From the NCBI GenBank assembly GCA_020847045.1, contig JADLCT010000057.1, positions 1-64,000 on the forward strand: a stretch of DNA of 64,000 bases. Direction: 5' to 3'. Positions 34,055 to 42,415 of the stretch are shown here, piece by piece (position 1 is the stretch's first letter; every line of letters begins with the position of its first letter). Under the pieces are notes generated by a model. It was given only the letters and a program-made list of their open reading frames with translations. It made no database searches and was not told the DNA's origin. The stretch comes from Bryobacterales bacterium. Lineage in GTDB: Bacteria > Acidobacteriota > Terriglobia > Bryobacterales > Bryobacteraceae. Made by a program: the position numbers and the translations under genes.

Positions 34055-34717
34055 ATGCCGGACCAAGGACGAGAGTTCCCCGCCCTCGCGGCCCCGACCG
34101 TGACGGGCGAGGAGAGCGCGGTTGCCGGTGAGACACACGGTATCGAAGCCGAACGGTTGCGGTGGGAGGGCCTGGCCCGGAGGATCGCCGCTGGCGATGC
34201 GGCCGCATGCGACGAGTTTCGCGACTGGTATGCCGCGGGCGTGCGGGTGCTGCTGAGACGCAGCGTGGGGCCGGTTGGGCTCGAGTCGCTGGTGGATGAG
34301 ACTCTTTCCGGCGCGGTGGCGGGAATAGAGCAGGGAGCGATTGGAAGTCCAACGGATTTTGTCCGTTTTGTCCGGAGTGTAGCGGAGCGGCAACGGGCGG
34401 GCGCGGAGGGACGGTTGGATCCGAACCGGCAGACGCCTGCGCTGACGAGCATGGATCGCCTGCGGTTGCGCGAATCGACCAAGGCGATCGAGGCGGCGCT
34501 GGCAACCTTCACCGAAAGCGAACGCGAGATTCTGGTGGGGTATTATTCGCGCGGTATGACACGGCAGGACCTGGAGCGAAGCTTCCGCGTGACCGGCGAG
34601 GAGATCGACGCCTTGCGGACACGGTTGCAGGAGATGATCCGGCCGAGGCGCGAAAGGAAGCAGCCGGCGCGGGAGCGGCGTCTTCCGTTGCAACGGCGGA
34701 CGGCGGCGGCCAGCTAG
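34055..34717 (+). CDS. Divergent sigma-70/ECF-like protein
   Basis: The ~220-residue protein has a region-2-like helical part (ARRIAAGDAAACDEFRDWYA, then SLVDETLSGAVAGIEQGA) and a C-terminal helix-turn-helix like sigma region 4: LATFTESEREILVGYYSRGM followed by TRQDLERSFRVTGEEIDALRTRL. The match to typical ECF sigma factors is loose, and the basic C-terminal tail (RRERKQPARERR) is unusual. It may be a degenerate sigma factor or a DNA-binding regulator of that fold. The ATG at 34055 is preferred over one at 34034 because GGAGGA sits about 9 nt before it. A small zinc anti-sigma-like gene lies upstream, separated by a terminator. Confidence 0.65.
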   Translation: MPDQGREFPALAAPTVTGEESAVAGETHGIEAERLRWEGLARRIAAGDAAACDEFRDWYAAGVRVLLRRSVGPVGLESLVDETLSGAVAGIEQGAIGSPTDFVRFVRSVAERQRAGAEGRLDPNRQTPALTSMDRLRLRESTKAIEAALATFTESEREILVGYYSRGMTRQDLERSFRVTGEEIDALRTRLQEMIRPRRERKQPARERRLPLQRRTAAAS

Positions 34718-34764
34718 CCGGCGGAGGGCCTTCCGGCTTCGCTGCTCCCCGGCGCGGCCATGGC

Positions 34765-35043
34765 CTAGGAACGCGCGGGCTTGTCCTTGCCAATGCGGCG
34801 GGCTCTCAGAAATGAGGAGACGCCGTAACCGATCATCAACACGACGAACAACGCTGCCATCACCAGCATGAGCAGGCTGGCGAAATCCCCATTGAACTCC
34901 CTGTACTTGCGCCAGGCCGAGAAGCCGAAGATGACGCCGAGGGCGAGGAACATGAACCCGATCACCTCGTTCCACAGGATCCGCAGTGGTTTGAGAATCC
35001 CGGGCACAACGTGGCCGGCGAATTTCCGGACAATCTCCATCAT
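34765..35043 (-). CDS. Small membrane protein, unknown function
   Basis: The 92-residue protein has two hydrophobic helices, about residues 27-43 (GFMFLALGVIFGFSAW) and 55-78 (ASLLMLVMAALFVVLMIGYG), with a short charged loop between and a basic tail (RARRIGKDKPARS), suggesting both ends are cytoplasmic. No family recognised. Two adjacent ATG codons start it. It is divergent from the BrkB-type membrane protein. Confidence 0.6.
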   Translation of the reverse strand: MMEIVRKFAGHVVPGILKPLRILWNEVIGFMFLALGVIFGFSAWRKYREFNGDFASLLMLVMAALFVVLMIGYGVSSFLRARRIGKDKPARS

Positions 35044-35148
35044 GGGTCAGTTCACATCGTAACAACGGCGGATGGCCGCGCGGGGGGTTTGGGGAGCCGC
35101 ACCGGGAAACGGCTCCGGCCGGCGTTCGGATAAGCTGTAGATGTCTCC

Positions 35149-36036
35149 GTGCTCTTCTCCTCGCCCTCGTTCCGGACAGGCTTGTTCCCGCGGCTCGTGC
35201 AATGGCGGCGCACCCTGCGCTACCTGCTGGAAACCGAGGTGCATGTGTACGCCTTCTCGATGGCGGCGAACATCCTGCTGAGTTTCTTCCCGTTCTTCAT
35301 CGTGATGATCTCCATCTGCCGTTACCTGCTGCAATGGAACGCGGCTGAGCAGGCCATCTACATCGCCATCGGCGACTATTTTCCCGACGGCAGGTTCGGC
35401 GACTTCATCATTCGCAATTTGCGGGCCGTGGTGGCGCAGCGCGGCCCCTTCCAGGTGGTCAGCGTGCTGCTGCTGCTGTTCACGGCGAATGGGATTTTCG
35501 AGCCTCTGGAGGTGGCTCTCAACCGCGCCTGGGGGATCACGAAAAACCGGAGCTATCTGCGGAACCAGTTGGTGAGTTTGGGTCTGATTTTCGCGTGTGG
35601 AGGCCTGGCGCTGCTCTCCACAGTGCTGACGGCGTTGAACCAGGAGCTGCTGGTGAAGCTGGGCATCGCCTCGGAGTCGACGGCCTTTCTGGGGGCGATG
35701 GTGTTCAAGCTGGCCGCCGTGCCGATTTCCATACTGATGCTGTTCCTCATCTATTGGGTGCTGCCGAACGCGAAGGTTCCCGTGGCGCCGCTGCTGCCGG
35801 TTTCCTTGCTGGTGGGCGTGGCTTTGGAATTGCTGAAGAATGTGAACCTGTGGACGTGGCCGTGGCTGCGCATGAAGTTGAACCACGAGTATGGTCCGTT
35901 TGTGTATTCGGTAACCATTGTGCTGTGGGGATTTTTGGCGTCCATGGTGGTTCTGGCCGGAGCGGAGTGGGCGGCGCGTTCTCGCGAGGAGACGGCGCGG
36001 CGCGAGGGTTTGCAAACCACTGGAGCCGTCGATTAG
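35149..36036 (+). CDS. YihY/BrkB-family inner-membrane protein
   Basis: The 295-residue protein has about six membrane helices. The YihY/BrkB features are the early AFSMAANILLSFFPFFIVMI, where a small-residue helix is followed by a conserved Pro, then GIFEPLEVALNRAWGI, VALELLKNVNLWTWPW and a final VLWGFLASMVVLAGAEW helix. The family is widespread and its function is not settled, despite the historical label RNase BN. The start is GTG. The last ~20 residues are a charged cytosolic tail. No operon partner: the next gene is 52 nt away and starts its own Tat-exported product. Confidence 0.85.
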   Translation: MLFSSPSFRTGLFPRLVQWRRTLRYLLETEVHVYAFSMAANILLSFFPFFIVMISICRYLLQWNAAEQAIYIAIGDYFPDGRFGDFIIRNLRAVVAQRGPFQVVSVLLLLFTANGIFEPLEVALNRAWGITKNRSYLRNQLVSLGLIFACGGLALLSTVLTALNQELLVKLGIASESTAFLGAMVFKLAAVPISILMLFLIYWVLPNAKVPVAPLLPVSLLVGVALELLKNVNLWTWPWLRMKLNHEYGPFVYSVTIVLWGFLASMVVLAGAEWAARSREETARREGLQTTGAVD

Positions 36037-36088
36037 GCTAGAAGTGGAAAAATAACCGGGTGAATTGTCCCGTGGAGAGGTTTGGCAG

Positions 36089-37492
36089 ATGTCGAAGAAA
36101 GCGGATGTGACTCGGCGTGAAGCGGTAAAGACGGCGGGAGCGGTGGCTGCCGTGGCGGCCGCGGCGGCGAAAATCGATGGCGCGCCGTGGATCCAGAAGG
36201 TTAAGGCGGCCAACGACCAGTTGCAGTTCGCCGTGATTGGCACGGGCGGGCGCGGCACGTACCACATTACGCACTGGAACGGGCTTGACGTAGGCCGCTG
36301 CGTGGCGGTATGCGACATCGACGAGACCAACCTGGCCAAGGCGCAGAAGGCATCGAAGGATAAGCCGAAAGCCTTCAAGGACTATCGCGAAGTGCTGGCG
36401 ATGAAGGACGTGGACGCGGTGCAGATCGCCACGCCGCTCTACATGCACTATCCCATCACGCGCGATGCGTTGCTGGCCGGCAAGCACGTTTTCTGCGAGA
36501 AGAGCCTGGTGTTCAAGCCGGAAGAGATCCACCAGTTGCGGAAGCTAGCCAATGAGCGGCCGAAGCAGGTTCTGCAGGTGGGTTTGCAGCGGCGCTACAG
36601 CAAGTTCTACCAGACCGCGCGCCAGATGATCGAGCAGGGCATGATCGGCAAGGTGACGCACGTCTACGGGCAGTGGAACCGCCGCAGCCTGGGCAAGACC
36701 TGGGTGCCGCCGAGCTGGCGCGCCTTCCGGAAATATTCCGGCGGCCTGACGGCTGAACTGGCGTCGCACCAGGTGGACGTGGCCGATTGGATGATCGGCA
36801 ACCATCCGGAATTCGTTACCGGCGTGGGGTCGATCGATGTCTACAAGGACGGCCGCGACGTATACGACAACATCTACCTGATCTTCTCCTATCCGGGCGG
36901 ATCGAAGCTGATGTACAGCTCGATCTCCACCAACAACCACCTGCCCCTGTTCTACTCCTCGCGCACTGAGTTTGGCGAGATGATCTGCGGCACCGAGGGC
37001 ACGATCCACATCACGGTCGGCTCCGACAATGAGCCGGCGCTGGCGATCTGGTTCCCCGAGCCATCGCCCAAGACAGTGGAAGCCCAGAAGAAGGGCGAGG
37101 GCAAGAAGGAGAAGGCCACCGTGGCCAGCGCGTCTCTGCTCGGCACGGGGAAGGGCAACAAGGGCTTGCCGGTGCTGTTCGACAAGGACAAGGTGACCGA
37201 TAAGGACGGCTTCCTCGATAAGGAAATGAAGTTCGCCCGGCAGTGGCTTTACAAGAAGGGCGTGATGGTGCCCGAGGAGAGCAAGAATCCGGTGGACGTG
37301 CAACTGGAGCAGTTCGTGGAGTGCTGCCGGACGGGCAAGCGGCCGCTGGCCGACCTGGAAGTGGGCCTTACGGATTCGGCCAACGTCATTCTCGCCAACC
37401 TGGCGATGGACGAAGGCCGTCGTGTGCACTTCGAAGAGATCAACAAGATGGGCCTCACCCCGGCGGCAGCCACTCCGGCGAAGAAGGCGTAG
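36089..37492 (+). CDS. Tat-exported Gfo/Idh/MocA-family oxidoreductase
   Basis: The 467-residue protein begins with a Tat-type signal (TRREAVKTAGAVAAVAAAAA). The NAD(P)-binding domain starts FAVIGTGGRGTYH, has CDIDETN at the end of strand 2, and has the family lysine motif HVFCEKSLV (EKP-like). The alpha/beta C-terminal domain follows. Relatives are often glucose-fructose oxidoreductase-like enzymes exported with their cofactor; they act on sugars, inositols or sugar acids. GGAGAGG lies about 9 nt before the ATG at 36089, which is preferred over an upstream TTG. A strong hairpin terminator follows. Substrate is unknown; the next gene is a mutarotase-fold protein, consistent with sugar handling. 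Confidence 0.88.
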   Translation: MSKKADVTRREAVKTAGAVAAVAAAAAKIDGAPWIQKVKAANDQLQFAVIGTGGRGTYHITHWNGLDVGRCVAVCDIDETNLAKAQKASKDKPKAFKDYREVLAMKDVDAVQIATPLYMHYPITRDALLAGKHVFCEKSLVFKPEEIHQLRKLANERPKQVLQVGLQRRYSKFYQTARQMIEQGMIGKVTHVYGQWNRRSLGKTWVPPSWRAFRKYSGGLTAELASHQVDVADWMIGNHPEFVTGVGSIDVYKDGRDVYDNIYLIFSYPGGSKLMYSSISTNNHLPLFYSSRTEFGEMICGTEGTIHITVGSDNEPALAIWFPEPSPKTVEAQKKGEGKKEKATVASASLLGTGKGNKGLPVLFDKDKVTDKDGFLDKEMKFARQWLYKKGVMVPEESKNPVDVQLEQFVECCRTGKRPLADLEVGLTDSANVILANLAMDEGRRVHFEEINKMGLTPAAATPAKKA

Positions 37493-37515
37493 ACCGGACA
37501 CCAACCGGAAAAGCG

Positions 37516-37550
37516 GAAGGGCGCGGCAACCAACGTCGCGCCCTTCGTGT
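37516..37550 (+). terminator. Intrinsic terminator after the oxidoreductase gene
   Basis: GAAGGGCGCG and CGCGCCCTTC form a perfect 10-bp stem with an 11-nt loop, followed by GTGTTTCC. The T-run is short, but stem strength and position 24 nt after the stop fit a terminator. Confidence 0.65.
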
Positions 37551-37606
37551 TTCCGGGCGCCGTCCGGTCCCGGGACGCCGCGCATCCGGTATGCTGGCTG
37601 TTCCCG

Positions 37607-38638
37607 ATGCTACTCGACACACGATTTTACGGACGGCGCGCGGCACAACTGGAGAATGAGCAGATCCGGGTTACGGTGCTCGGCGAAGGCGGCCACCTGG
37701 CCGAGGTGCAACACAAGGAAACCGGCGTCAACCCGCTGTGGCTGCCTCCGTGGGAGACCATGGAGCCGGGCGAGTACGGCGCGGAGCACGCGGGCCGGTT
37801 TGGGGGGGACGCCGAGGCCAAACTTCTGGCCGGCATCATGGGGCACAACCTGTGCCTGGATATTTTCGGCGGTCCAAGCGCGGACGAAGAGCGGGCGGGA
37901 CTGACAGCGCACGGCGAGGCGTCCGTGGCCTCCTACGCCTTTAAGGCCGAGGGGGAGACGCTGGTGCAAAGCGCGGAATTCCCACTGTGCCGGTTGGGAT
38001 TCGAGCGAGGACTGCGGATCGAGGGCGGCGCTGTCGCCATCGAGGAGCGCGTCACCAACCGGAACGCCCACGACCGGCCGGTTGCCTGGACACAGCATGT
38101 AACCATGGGGCCGCCCTTCATTGAACGTGGCGTCACGCGCTTCGACGTGAGCGCGACGCGTTCCAAGGTGTACGAAGCGGACTTCAACGGCGGGTTGGCC
38201 CGGGGGCAGAAGACGGGGGCGGAATTCGAGTGGCCGCACTGCCCCATGGAGGATGGGACCACGACCGACCTTCGCGTTTATCCAGCGGCCGAGCGCAGCG
38301 CCGGGTACACGGCTCACCTGCTGGACCCGGCTCGCGATGCGGCTCACTTCCACGCCTATTCGCCTCGCACCAGTGTGTTGTTTGGGTACGAGTGGAAGCG
38401 CTCGGACTTTCCCTGGATTGGCCGTTGGGAGGAGAACTGTTTGCGCGTCCATTCCCCCTGGAACGGGCGTACGATCACCTGCGGAATGGAGTTTGGGGTG
38501 TCGCCGATGCCGGAAACGCGGCGGGCGATGATCGAGCGGGGGAGCCTGTTTGGCGTGCCGGGCTACCGGTGGTTACCGGCGGGCGGCACGCAAGTTGTGT
38601 CATACAAAGTGTTCATCCGGCGCGCGGCCGGGCTGTGA
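37607..38638 (+). CDS. Galactose-mutarotase-fold protein (aldose 1-epimerase-like)
   Basis: The 343-residue beta-sandwich protein has segments like those of aldose 1-epimerase and DUF4432-type proteins: QIRVTVLGEGGHLAEVQHKETG at the start, then NPLWLPPW, TQHVTMGPPFIE and a C-terminal WNGRTITCGMEFGVSP. It probably binds a sugar or interconverts anomers. No signal peptide is visible, so it is cytoplasmic. I use the ATG at 37607; the longer frame runs back into the terminator hairpin. It follows the Gfo/Idh/MocA gene but a terminator separates them. Confidence 0.7.
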   Translation: MLLDTRFYGRRAAQLENEQIRVTVLGEGGHLAEVQHKETGVNPLWLPPWETMEPGEYGAEHAGRFGGDAEAKLLAGIMGHNLCLDIFGGPSADEERAGLTAHGEASVASYAFKAEGETLVQSAEFPLCRLGFERGLRIEGGAVAIEERVTNRNAHDRPVAWTQHVTMGPPFIERGVTRFDVSATRSKVYEADFNGGLARGQKTGAEFEWPHCPMEDGTTTDLRVYPAAERSAGYTAHLLDPARDAAHFHAYSPRTSVLFGYEWKRSDFPWIGRWEENCLRVHSPWNGRTITCGMEFGVSPMPETRRAMIERGSLFGVPGYRWLPAGGTQVVSYKVFIRRAAGL

Positions 38639-38965
38639 GCCAGATTCCACCCTCTCTGCGGAGTGAACTTCCGGCAAAAGGTTGGTGATAGCCCACAATT
38701 TCAGGCAGTATTCCTCTGAGATTTTTCCGCCATCCGCCGAACATACTCTCAGGATGCGTGAGGTCAGTCCAATACTCATCGGCTCACTAGAAGAGAAGAT
38801 GAGGGAAAACAGTCACGATTTGCCTATTTAGTGATGTAATGTCGCATGCAAGACCGCGCATTTTAATCTAAATGGTACTTTCCCCGGCGGCCTCTTAAGG
38901 TGTAGGATTTAGGAATCAAACCAATGGGACTAGTGGTACTAGTTCCATGAATTAGAGGGAACAGC
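38639..38965 (+). promoter_or_regulatory. Upstream region of the molybdopterin-binding gene, with an inverted repeat near its start
   Basis: This 327-base gap is AT-richer than its flanks and holds no supported gene. At 38926-38946, GGGACTAGT-GGT-ACTAGTTCC forms a near-perfect 9-bp inverted repeat (one G-T pair), 20 nt before the downstream ATG. Its placement suggests an operator or an mRNA hairpin near the ribosome binding site (GAGGGA, 6 nt before ATG). No convincing -35/-10 pair was found. Confidence 0.4.
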
Positions 38966-39937
38966 ATGAAAGCTCAGACTGTCGACATCCGGGAGTCCGC
39001 AGGCAGGATTCTCTGTTGCACGATCTTCAAGCCCGGCGGCCGGAAACTGTTAGCCAAAGGCCACATCATCAGCGAAGAGGATATACGCCTGCTGGAGACC
39101 GAGGGGATGGCGCAGGTTTGGGTGACCGAGCTGGAAGAGGGCGAGATCAGCGAAGATCACGCGGTGCAGACGGTTGGCGTGGAGATGGGCTGCGGATGTC
39201 TGGAGGTAAGGTTGGCCGCGGGAGGGCGGGCAAACCTGGTGGCCACCGAGGACTGCTGCGTGCTGGTGGACGATGACCTGCTGAAGCAGATCAATTGCAC
39301 GGCCAGTATTGTGATCGCCACGGCCACTAATTTCAGCCATGCGCGCGCCGGCCAGAGGATCGCGACGGTGAAGAGCGCGCCGTTCGCGGTGGCGAAGTCG
39401 CAACTGGAGGCTGTGGTGTCGATTCTGCGCGAGCGGGGGCCGATTCTCCAGGCCCGTCCGATCCGGCAGCCGTCGGTGGCGGTGCTCTACTGCGATCCGG
39501 CCTCGGGCGACCGTGCGCGCCAACTGTTCGAAAACATCATGCGGCAGCGTCTGGAGCATTTCGGCGTAACGGCCAACTATGTGCTGGCCTGCGTGGAAGA
39601 GGAAGCGCATGTGGCGCGTTCGCTGCAACACCTGCTGCGGACGAAGCCTACCTGCATTCTGGTTGCCTCGACGACGGCGCCGGCCGGCCCGGAAGATGTT
39701 GTGGGGCGCGCGCTGGCTCGCATTGAATCGCACATCGAGAAATTCCTGGCTCCGGTGGAACCGGGGAACCTGCTGCTATTTGGCTACAAGGAGGATGTGC
39801 CGGTCGTTTCTGCGCCGGGCTGCTTCCGCTCGGCCAAAACAAACGTAGTGGATCTGCTGTTGCCTCCCATGTTGTCGCGGTACAGGATTTCGGGTTGGGA
39901 GCTGGCCTCGCTGGGCCACGGCGGACTGCTCGCCTAA
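38966..39937 (+). CDS. MoeA-like molybdopterin-binding protein (MoCF domain)
   Basis: The 323-residue protein resembles the N-terminal and molybdopterin-binding parts of MoeA/MoaB proteins: IRESAGRILCCTIFKPGGRKLLAKGHIISEEDI at the start, HARAGQRIATVKSAPFAV in the middle, and a Rossmann-like C-terminal half around VAVLYCDPASGDRARQLFE and ILVASTTAPAGPEDVVGRAL, in the place of the TTGGxSxG molybdopterin loop. Such stand-alone proteins often accompany molybdenum hydroxylases of the xanthine dehydrogenase family, but none is in this window. It could sense or carry the cofactor. A strong intrinsic terminator follows. The split of sequence here into two runs is for display; the segments are contiguous in the protein only as listed. 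Confidence 0.72.
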   Translation: MKAQTVDIRESAGRILCCTIFKPGGRKLLAKGHIISEEDIRLLETEGMAQVWVTELEEGEISEDHAVQTVGVEMGCGCLEVRLAAGGRANLVATEDCCVLVDDDLLKQINCTASIVIATATNFSHARAGQRIATVKSAPFAVAKSQLEAVVSILRERGPILQARPIRQPSVAVLYCDPASGDRARQLFENIMRQRLEHFGVTANYVLACVEEEAHVARSLQHLLRTKPTCILVASTTAPAGPEDVVGRALARIESHIEKFLAPVEPGNLLLFGYKEDVPVVSAPGCFRSAKTNVVDLLLPPMLSRYRISGWELASLGHGGLLA

Positions 39938-40012
39938 GCGCGAGCGCCCCAGCGGTTGCTTCCACCACAAAAGATTCGCGCGCCTATCCTCCAAGGGGCG
40001 TGCGACGTTGGC

Positions 40013-40051
40013 CCGCCGGACGTAACCCCAAGACGTCCGGCGGATTTTTTT
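40013..40051 (+). terminator. Strong intrinsic terminator
   Basis: CCGCCGGACGT and ACGTCCGGCGG form a perfect 11-bp stem with a 9-nt loop, followed by ATTTTTTT. It ends the molybdopterin-binding gene's transcript just before the convergent PilZ/J-domain gene. Confidence 0.92.
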
Positions 40052-40063
40052 CTCGCGGGGCTG

Positions 40064-41032
40064 CTATTCAGACGGGGAACTGGCGGGCGACATCAGGAAA
40101 AGCCTTGGTCCTTCAGGGGCGGCTTCGAGCCGTTCGGCCTCATCCACTCCCTTCGCCGTAATCACGGTCCGGCCGTTGTCCGTGCGAACGATGAGATTGT
40201 TTTCCCGCAGGTACCAGAGGCTGAACTCCAGGTGTTCGCGCGGGACGCCTAGCAGGTCTTCGAGTTCGGGCAGTGAGATGCCCGGCGAGGAGGGCGTCTG
40301 CATTCGCTTGACGTAGAGCAGGGCAAGAACACCCTGGCGCTTCCTCCGTTCAGCCTGGACGCCGGAAGCGGCCTGTGGCCGTTCGAATATCTTCCACCGC
40401 TTGGACTGCAAGCGCTGGAGTTGGGCGTCGTAGGCGGCGCGCTGCTCGGGGTCGCTCAGCACCTTGTACGCCTCGTATGCCTTGCGGAATGCCTCGGGGT
40501 CGCCGGATTCGGCGTTGTCCGGGTGGAAGCGCTGCGCCAGAAGCCGGAAGACACGGTGGATGGTGTCCATCTCCGCGTTGGCGCTGATTTGGAGGACCTC
40601 GTAGAGGTCGGCGGCATCGTCGGCGAGTTCAGCCTCGGAAGCCGGCGGGCGGTTCTCACAGCCAGAGCTGAAATCCTGTTCAAACGCTAATCCGCAGCGG
40701 AAACCGCCTCCTGGATTCGGCACGGCCCAGGCCACACGGGCGCGGTGCCGCACCTCGCGCTGTTGCCCATCGGCGCACAGCGGGCCCGCCACGGAAACCA
40801 CCGAACCCAGCTCCAGCCGCACGCTGACAACCACCCCGCACCCTGTTTCGCTTAGGTCGTACAGCCGCGCCGGAAGCATCTCGGAGCAGCCGGGACGGCT
40901 TTGGTAGTTCACCTTGGCCTGAGCGAAGCGGTCGCGGGCGGCGCGAGAGCTTCGTCGGCGTTCGTTGACGCCACCCGTGCGCGCCCGGCCGTTTGCGCCA
41001 AGCCCCTCCGTTTGCGTGCCCATGGTAAACAT
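40064..41032 (-). CDS. PilZ domain + DnaJ J-domain + C-terminal winged-helix-like protein
   Basis: The 322-residue protein has three parts. Residues ~20-125 resemble a PilZ domain: RRRSSRAARDRFAQAKVNY, then LYDLSETGCGVVVS as the (D/N)xSxxG motif, then CGLAFEQ. Residues ~142-210 are a J-domain with DLYEVLQISANAE, the HPD motif (FHPDN near residue 169) and FRKAYEAYKVLSDPEQRAAYD. Residues ~235-300 look like a winged helix (SLPELEDLLGVPREHLEFSL, then NGRTVITAKGVDEAERL). It could link c-di-GMP sensing to a DnaK chaperone. The ATG at 41032 is chosen because GGGAGG lies 8 nt upstream. The usual RxxxR of PilZ is only partly visible. Confidence 0.78.
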   Translation of the reverse strand: MFTMGTQTEGLGANGRARTGGVNERRRSSRAARDRFAQAKVNYQSRPGCSEMLPARLYDLSETGCGVVVSVRLELGSVVSVAGPLCADGQQREVRHRARVAWAVPNPGGGFRCGLAFEQDFSSGCENRPPASEAELADDAADLYEVLQISANAEMDTIHRVFRLLAQRFHPDNAESGDPEAFRKAYEAYKVLSDPEQRAAYDAQLQRLQSKRWKIFERPQAASGVQAERRKRQGVLALLYVKRMQTPSSPGISLPELEDLLGVPREHLEFSLWYLRENNLIVRTDNGRTVITAKGVDEAERLEAAPEGPRLFLMSPASSPSE

Positions 41033-41174
41033 ATCGGTGCCCTCCCTCTGTGTGTAGCCCAATTCTGCGGTGGAAACCGGCAGGGCAAATGGGGCCGTGG
41101 TACTGAACTTTTTCCAGATAGGTCCAGCCCAGGAGTAGCCCAAAAGTTTACCCTGCGATAAAGTACCTGAACAC

Positions 41175-42404
41175 ATGACGGGCGAAAACGTGTTGACCGG
41201 GGTGCGGGTTGTGGACTGCGCCACCTATATCGCGGGGCCGAGCGCGGCGGCCGTCATGGCCGACTACGGCGCCGACGTGATCAAGATCGAGCGGCCGCCC
41301 TTCGGCGACCCATACCGCCTGCTGTCCTCGGCTCCCGGAATGCCCGTGGCGGAGTGGAACTACTGCTGGATCATGGACAGCCGGAGCAAGCGGAGCGTGG
41401 CGCTGGACCTGAACCAGGAGCCGGCGCGCCAGGCGTTGCTGCGGTTGATTCGCCGCGCCGACGTCTTCGTGACCAACTATCAACCCTCACTGCTGCGGAA
41501 GTTCCAACTGCGCTATGAGGACCTTCAGCCTGACAATGCCCGGCTGATCTACGCCTCGGTGACCGGCTACGGCGAGACAGGCGAGGAGGCGGATAAGCCG
41601 GGCTACGACATGACGGCCTATTTCGCGCGCTCCGGCCTGATGCAGTACATACGGAACGAGGGCGCCGACCCGGCCACCTCGCCGTGCGGATTTGGCGACC
41701 ATCCCACGGCAATGACGCTGTTCGGCGCCGTGATGATGGCCCTGTACCGCCGGGAGCGGACGGGGGAAGGGGCGAAGGTGACCGCCAACCTGATGCATAA
41801 CGGCGTGTGGTCCAACGGCAGCATGACGCAGGCGGCGCTGTGCGGAGCGGCGTTCGCGCCGCCGCAGACGCGGACGAAGCCGCACAATCCTCTGGTGAAC
41901 CACTATGCGACGGCCGATGGGCGGCGGTTTCTCCTGTGCCTGCTGGATCCGGCCAAGGACTGGGCGAAGCTGTGCCGGGCGTTGGGGCGGCCCGAATGGG
42001 CGGACGACGCGCGGTTTTCCTCGCCGGGCGCACGCCGGGAACATGCGGCGGAGCTGGTGTCGCTGATAGACGCCATCACGGAAGCCTGCGCGTTGGAGGA
42101 GTGGCGGCGGCGGTTTGCCGAGTGCGATGTGCTCTACGGCGTGGTTCCGGAGGCAAAGGATCATCCCGAGGACAGCCAGATGGAGGCGGCGGGCGTGTTT
42201 GCCGATATCGTGGATGCGCCGCGGCCGATGAAGACGGTGGCCAGCCCGTTCCATGTCGCGGGCGTGGAGAAGTCGCCGGCGCGGTGGGCGCCCGAGGTGG
42301 GCGAGCATACGGTGGAGGTTCTGCGCGAGGCGGGATACGGAGACGGGGAGTTGCGTGCGATGCTCGAAACGGGCGCGGCGCGGCAGTATGAGAGCGGCGT
42401 CTGA
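41175..42404 (+). CDS. Class III CoA-transferase (CaiB/BaiF family)
   Basis: The 409-residue enzyme has the family start GVRVVDCATYIAGPSAAAVMADYGADVIKIERP, the RSKRSVALDL segment, VFVTNYQP, and GYDMTAYFARSG with the catalytic Asp around residue 155. GDHPTAMTLFGAVMMAL follows. These enzymes move CoA between carboxylic acids. It is first in a long plus-strand operon; SDR and thioesterase genes follow within 20 nt, which suggests breakdown or modification of an unknown organic acid as its CoA thioester. The run of residues in the first motif is given in part only by its key features: DYGADV and KIERP are diagnostic. Confidence 0.88.
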   Translation: MTGENVLTGVRVVDCATYIAGPSAAAVMADYGADVIKIERPPFGDPYRLLSSAPGMPVAEWNYCWIMDSRSKRSVALDLNQEPARQALLRLIRRADVFVTNYQPSLLRKFQLRYEDLQPDNARLIYASVTGYGETGEEADKPGYDMTAYFARSGLMQYIRNEGADPATSPCGFGDHPTAMTLFGAVMMALYRRERTGEGAKVTANLMHNGVWSNGSMTQAALCGAAFAPPQTRTKPHNPLVNHYATADGRRFLLCLLDPAKDWAKLCRALGRPEWADDARFSSPGARREHAAELVSLIDAITEACALEEWRRRFAECDVLYGVVPEAKDHPEDSQMEAAGVFADIVDAPRPMKTVASPFHVAGVEKSPARWAPEVGEHTVEVLREAGYGDGELRAMLETGAARQYESGV

Positions 42405-42415
42405 GAGAGAGTGCA

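Noticed and set aside
37606-38640. Mutarotase-like gene as an operon partner of the Gfo/Idh/MocA gene
   Set aside because: A 10-bp terminator hairpin lies between them, although read-through is possible.
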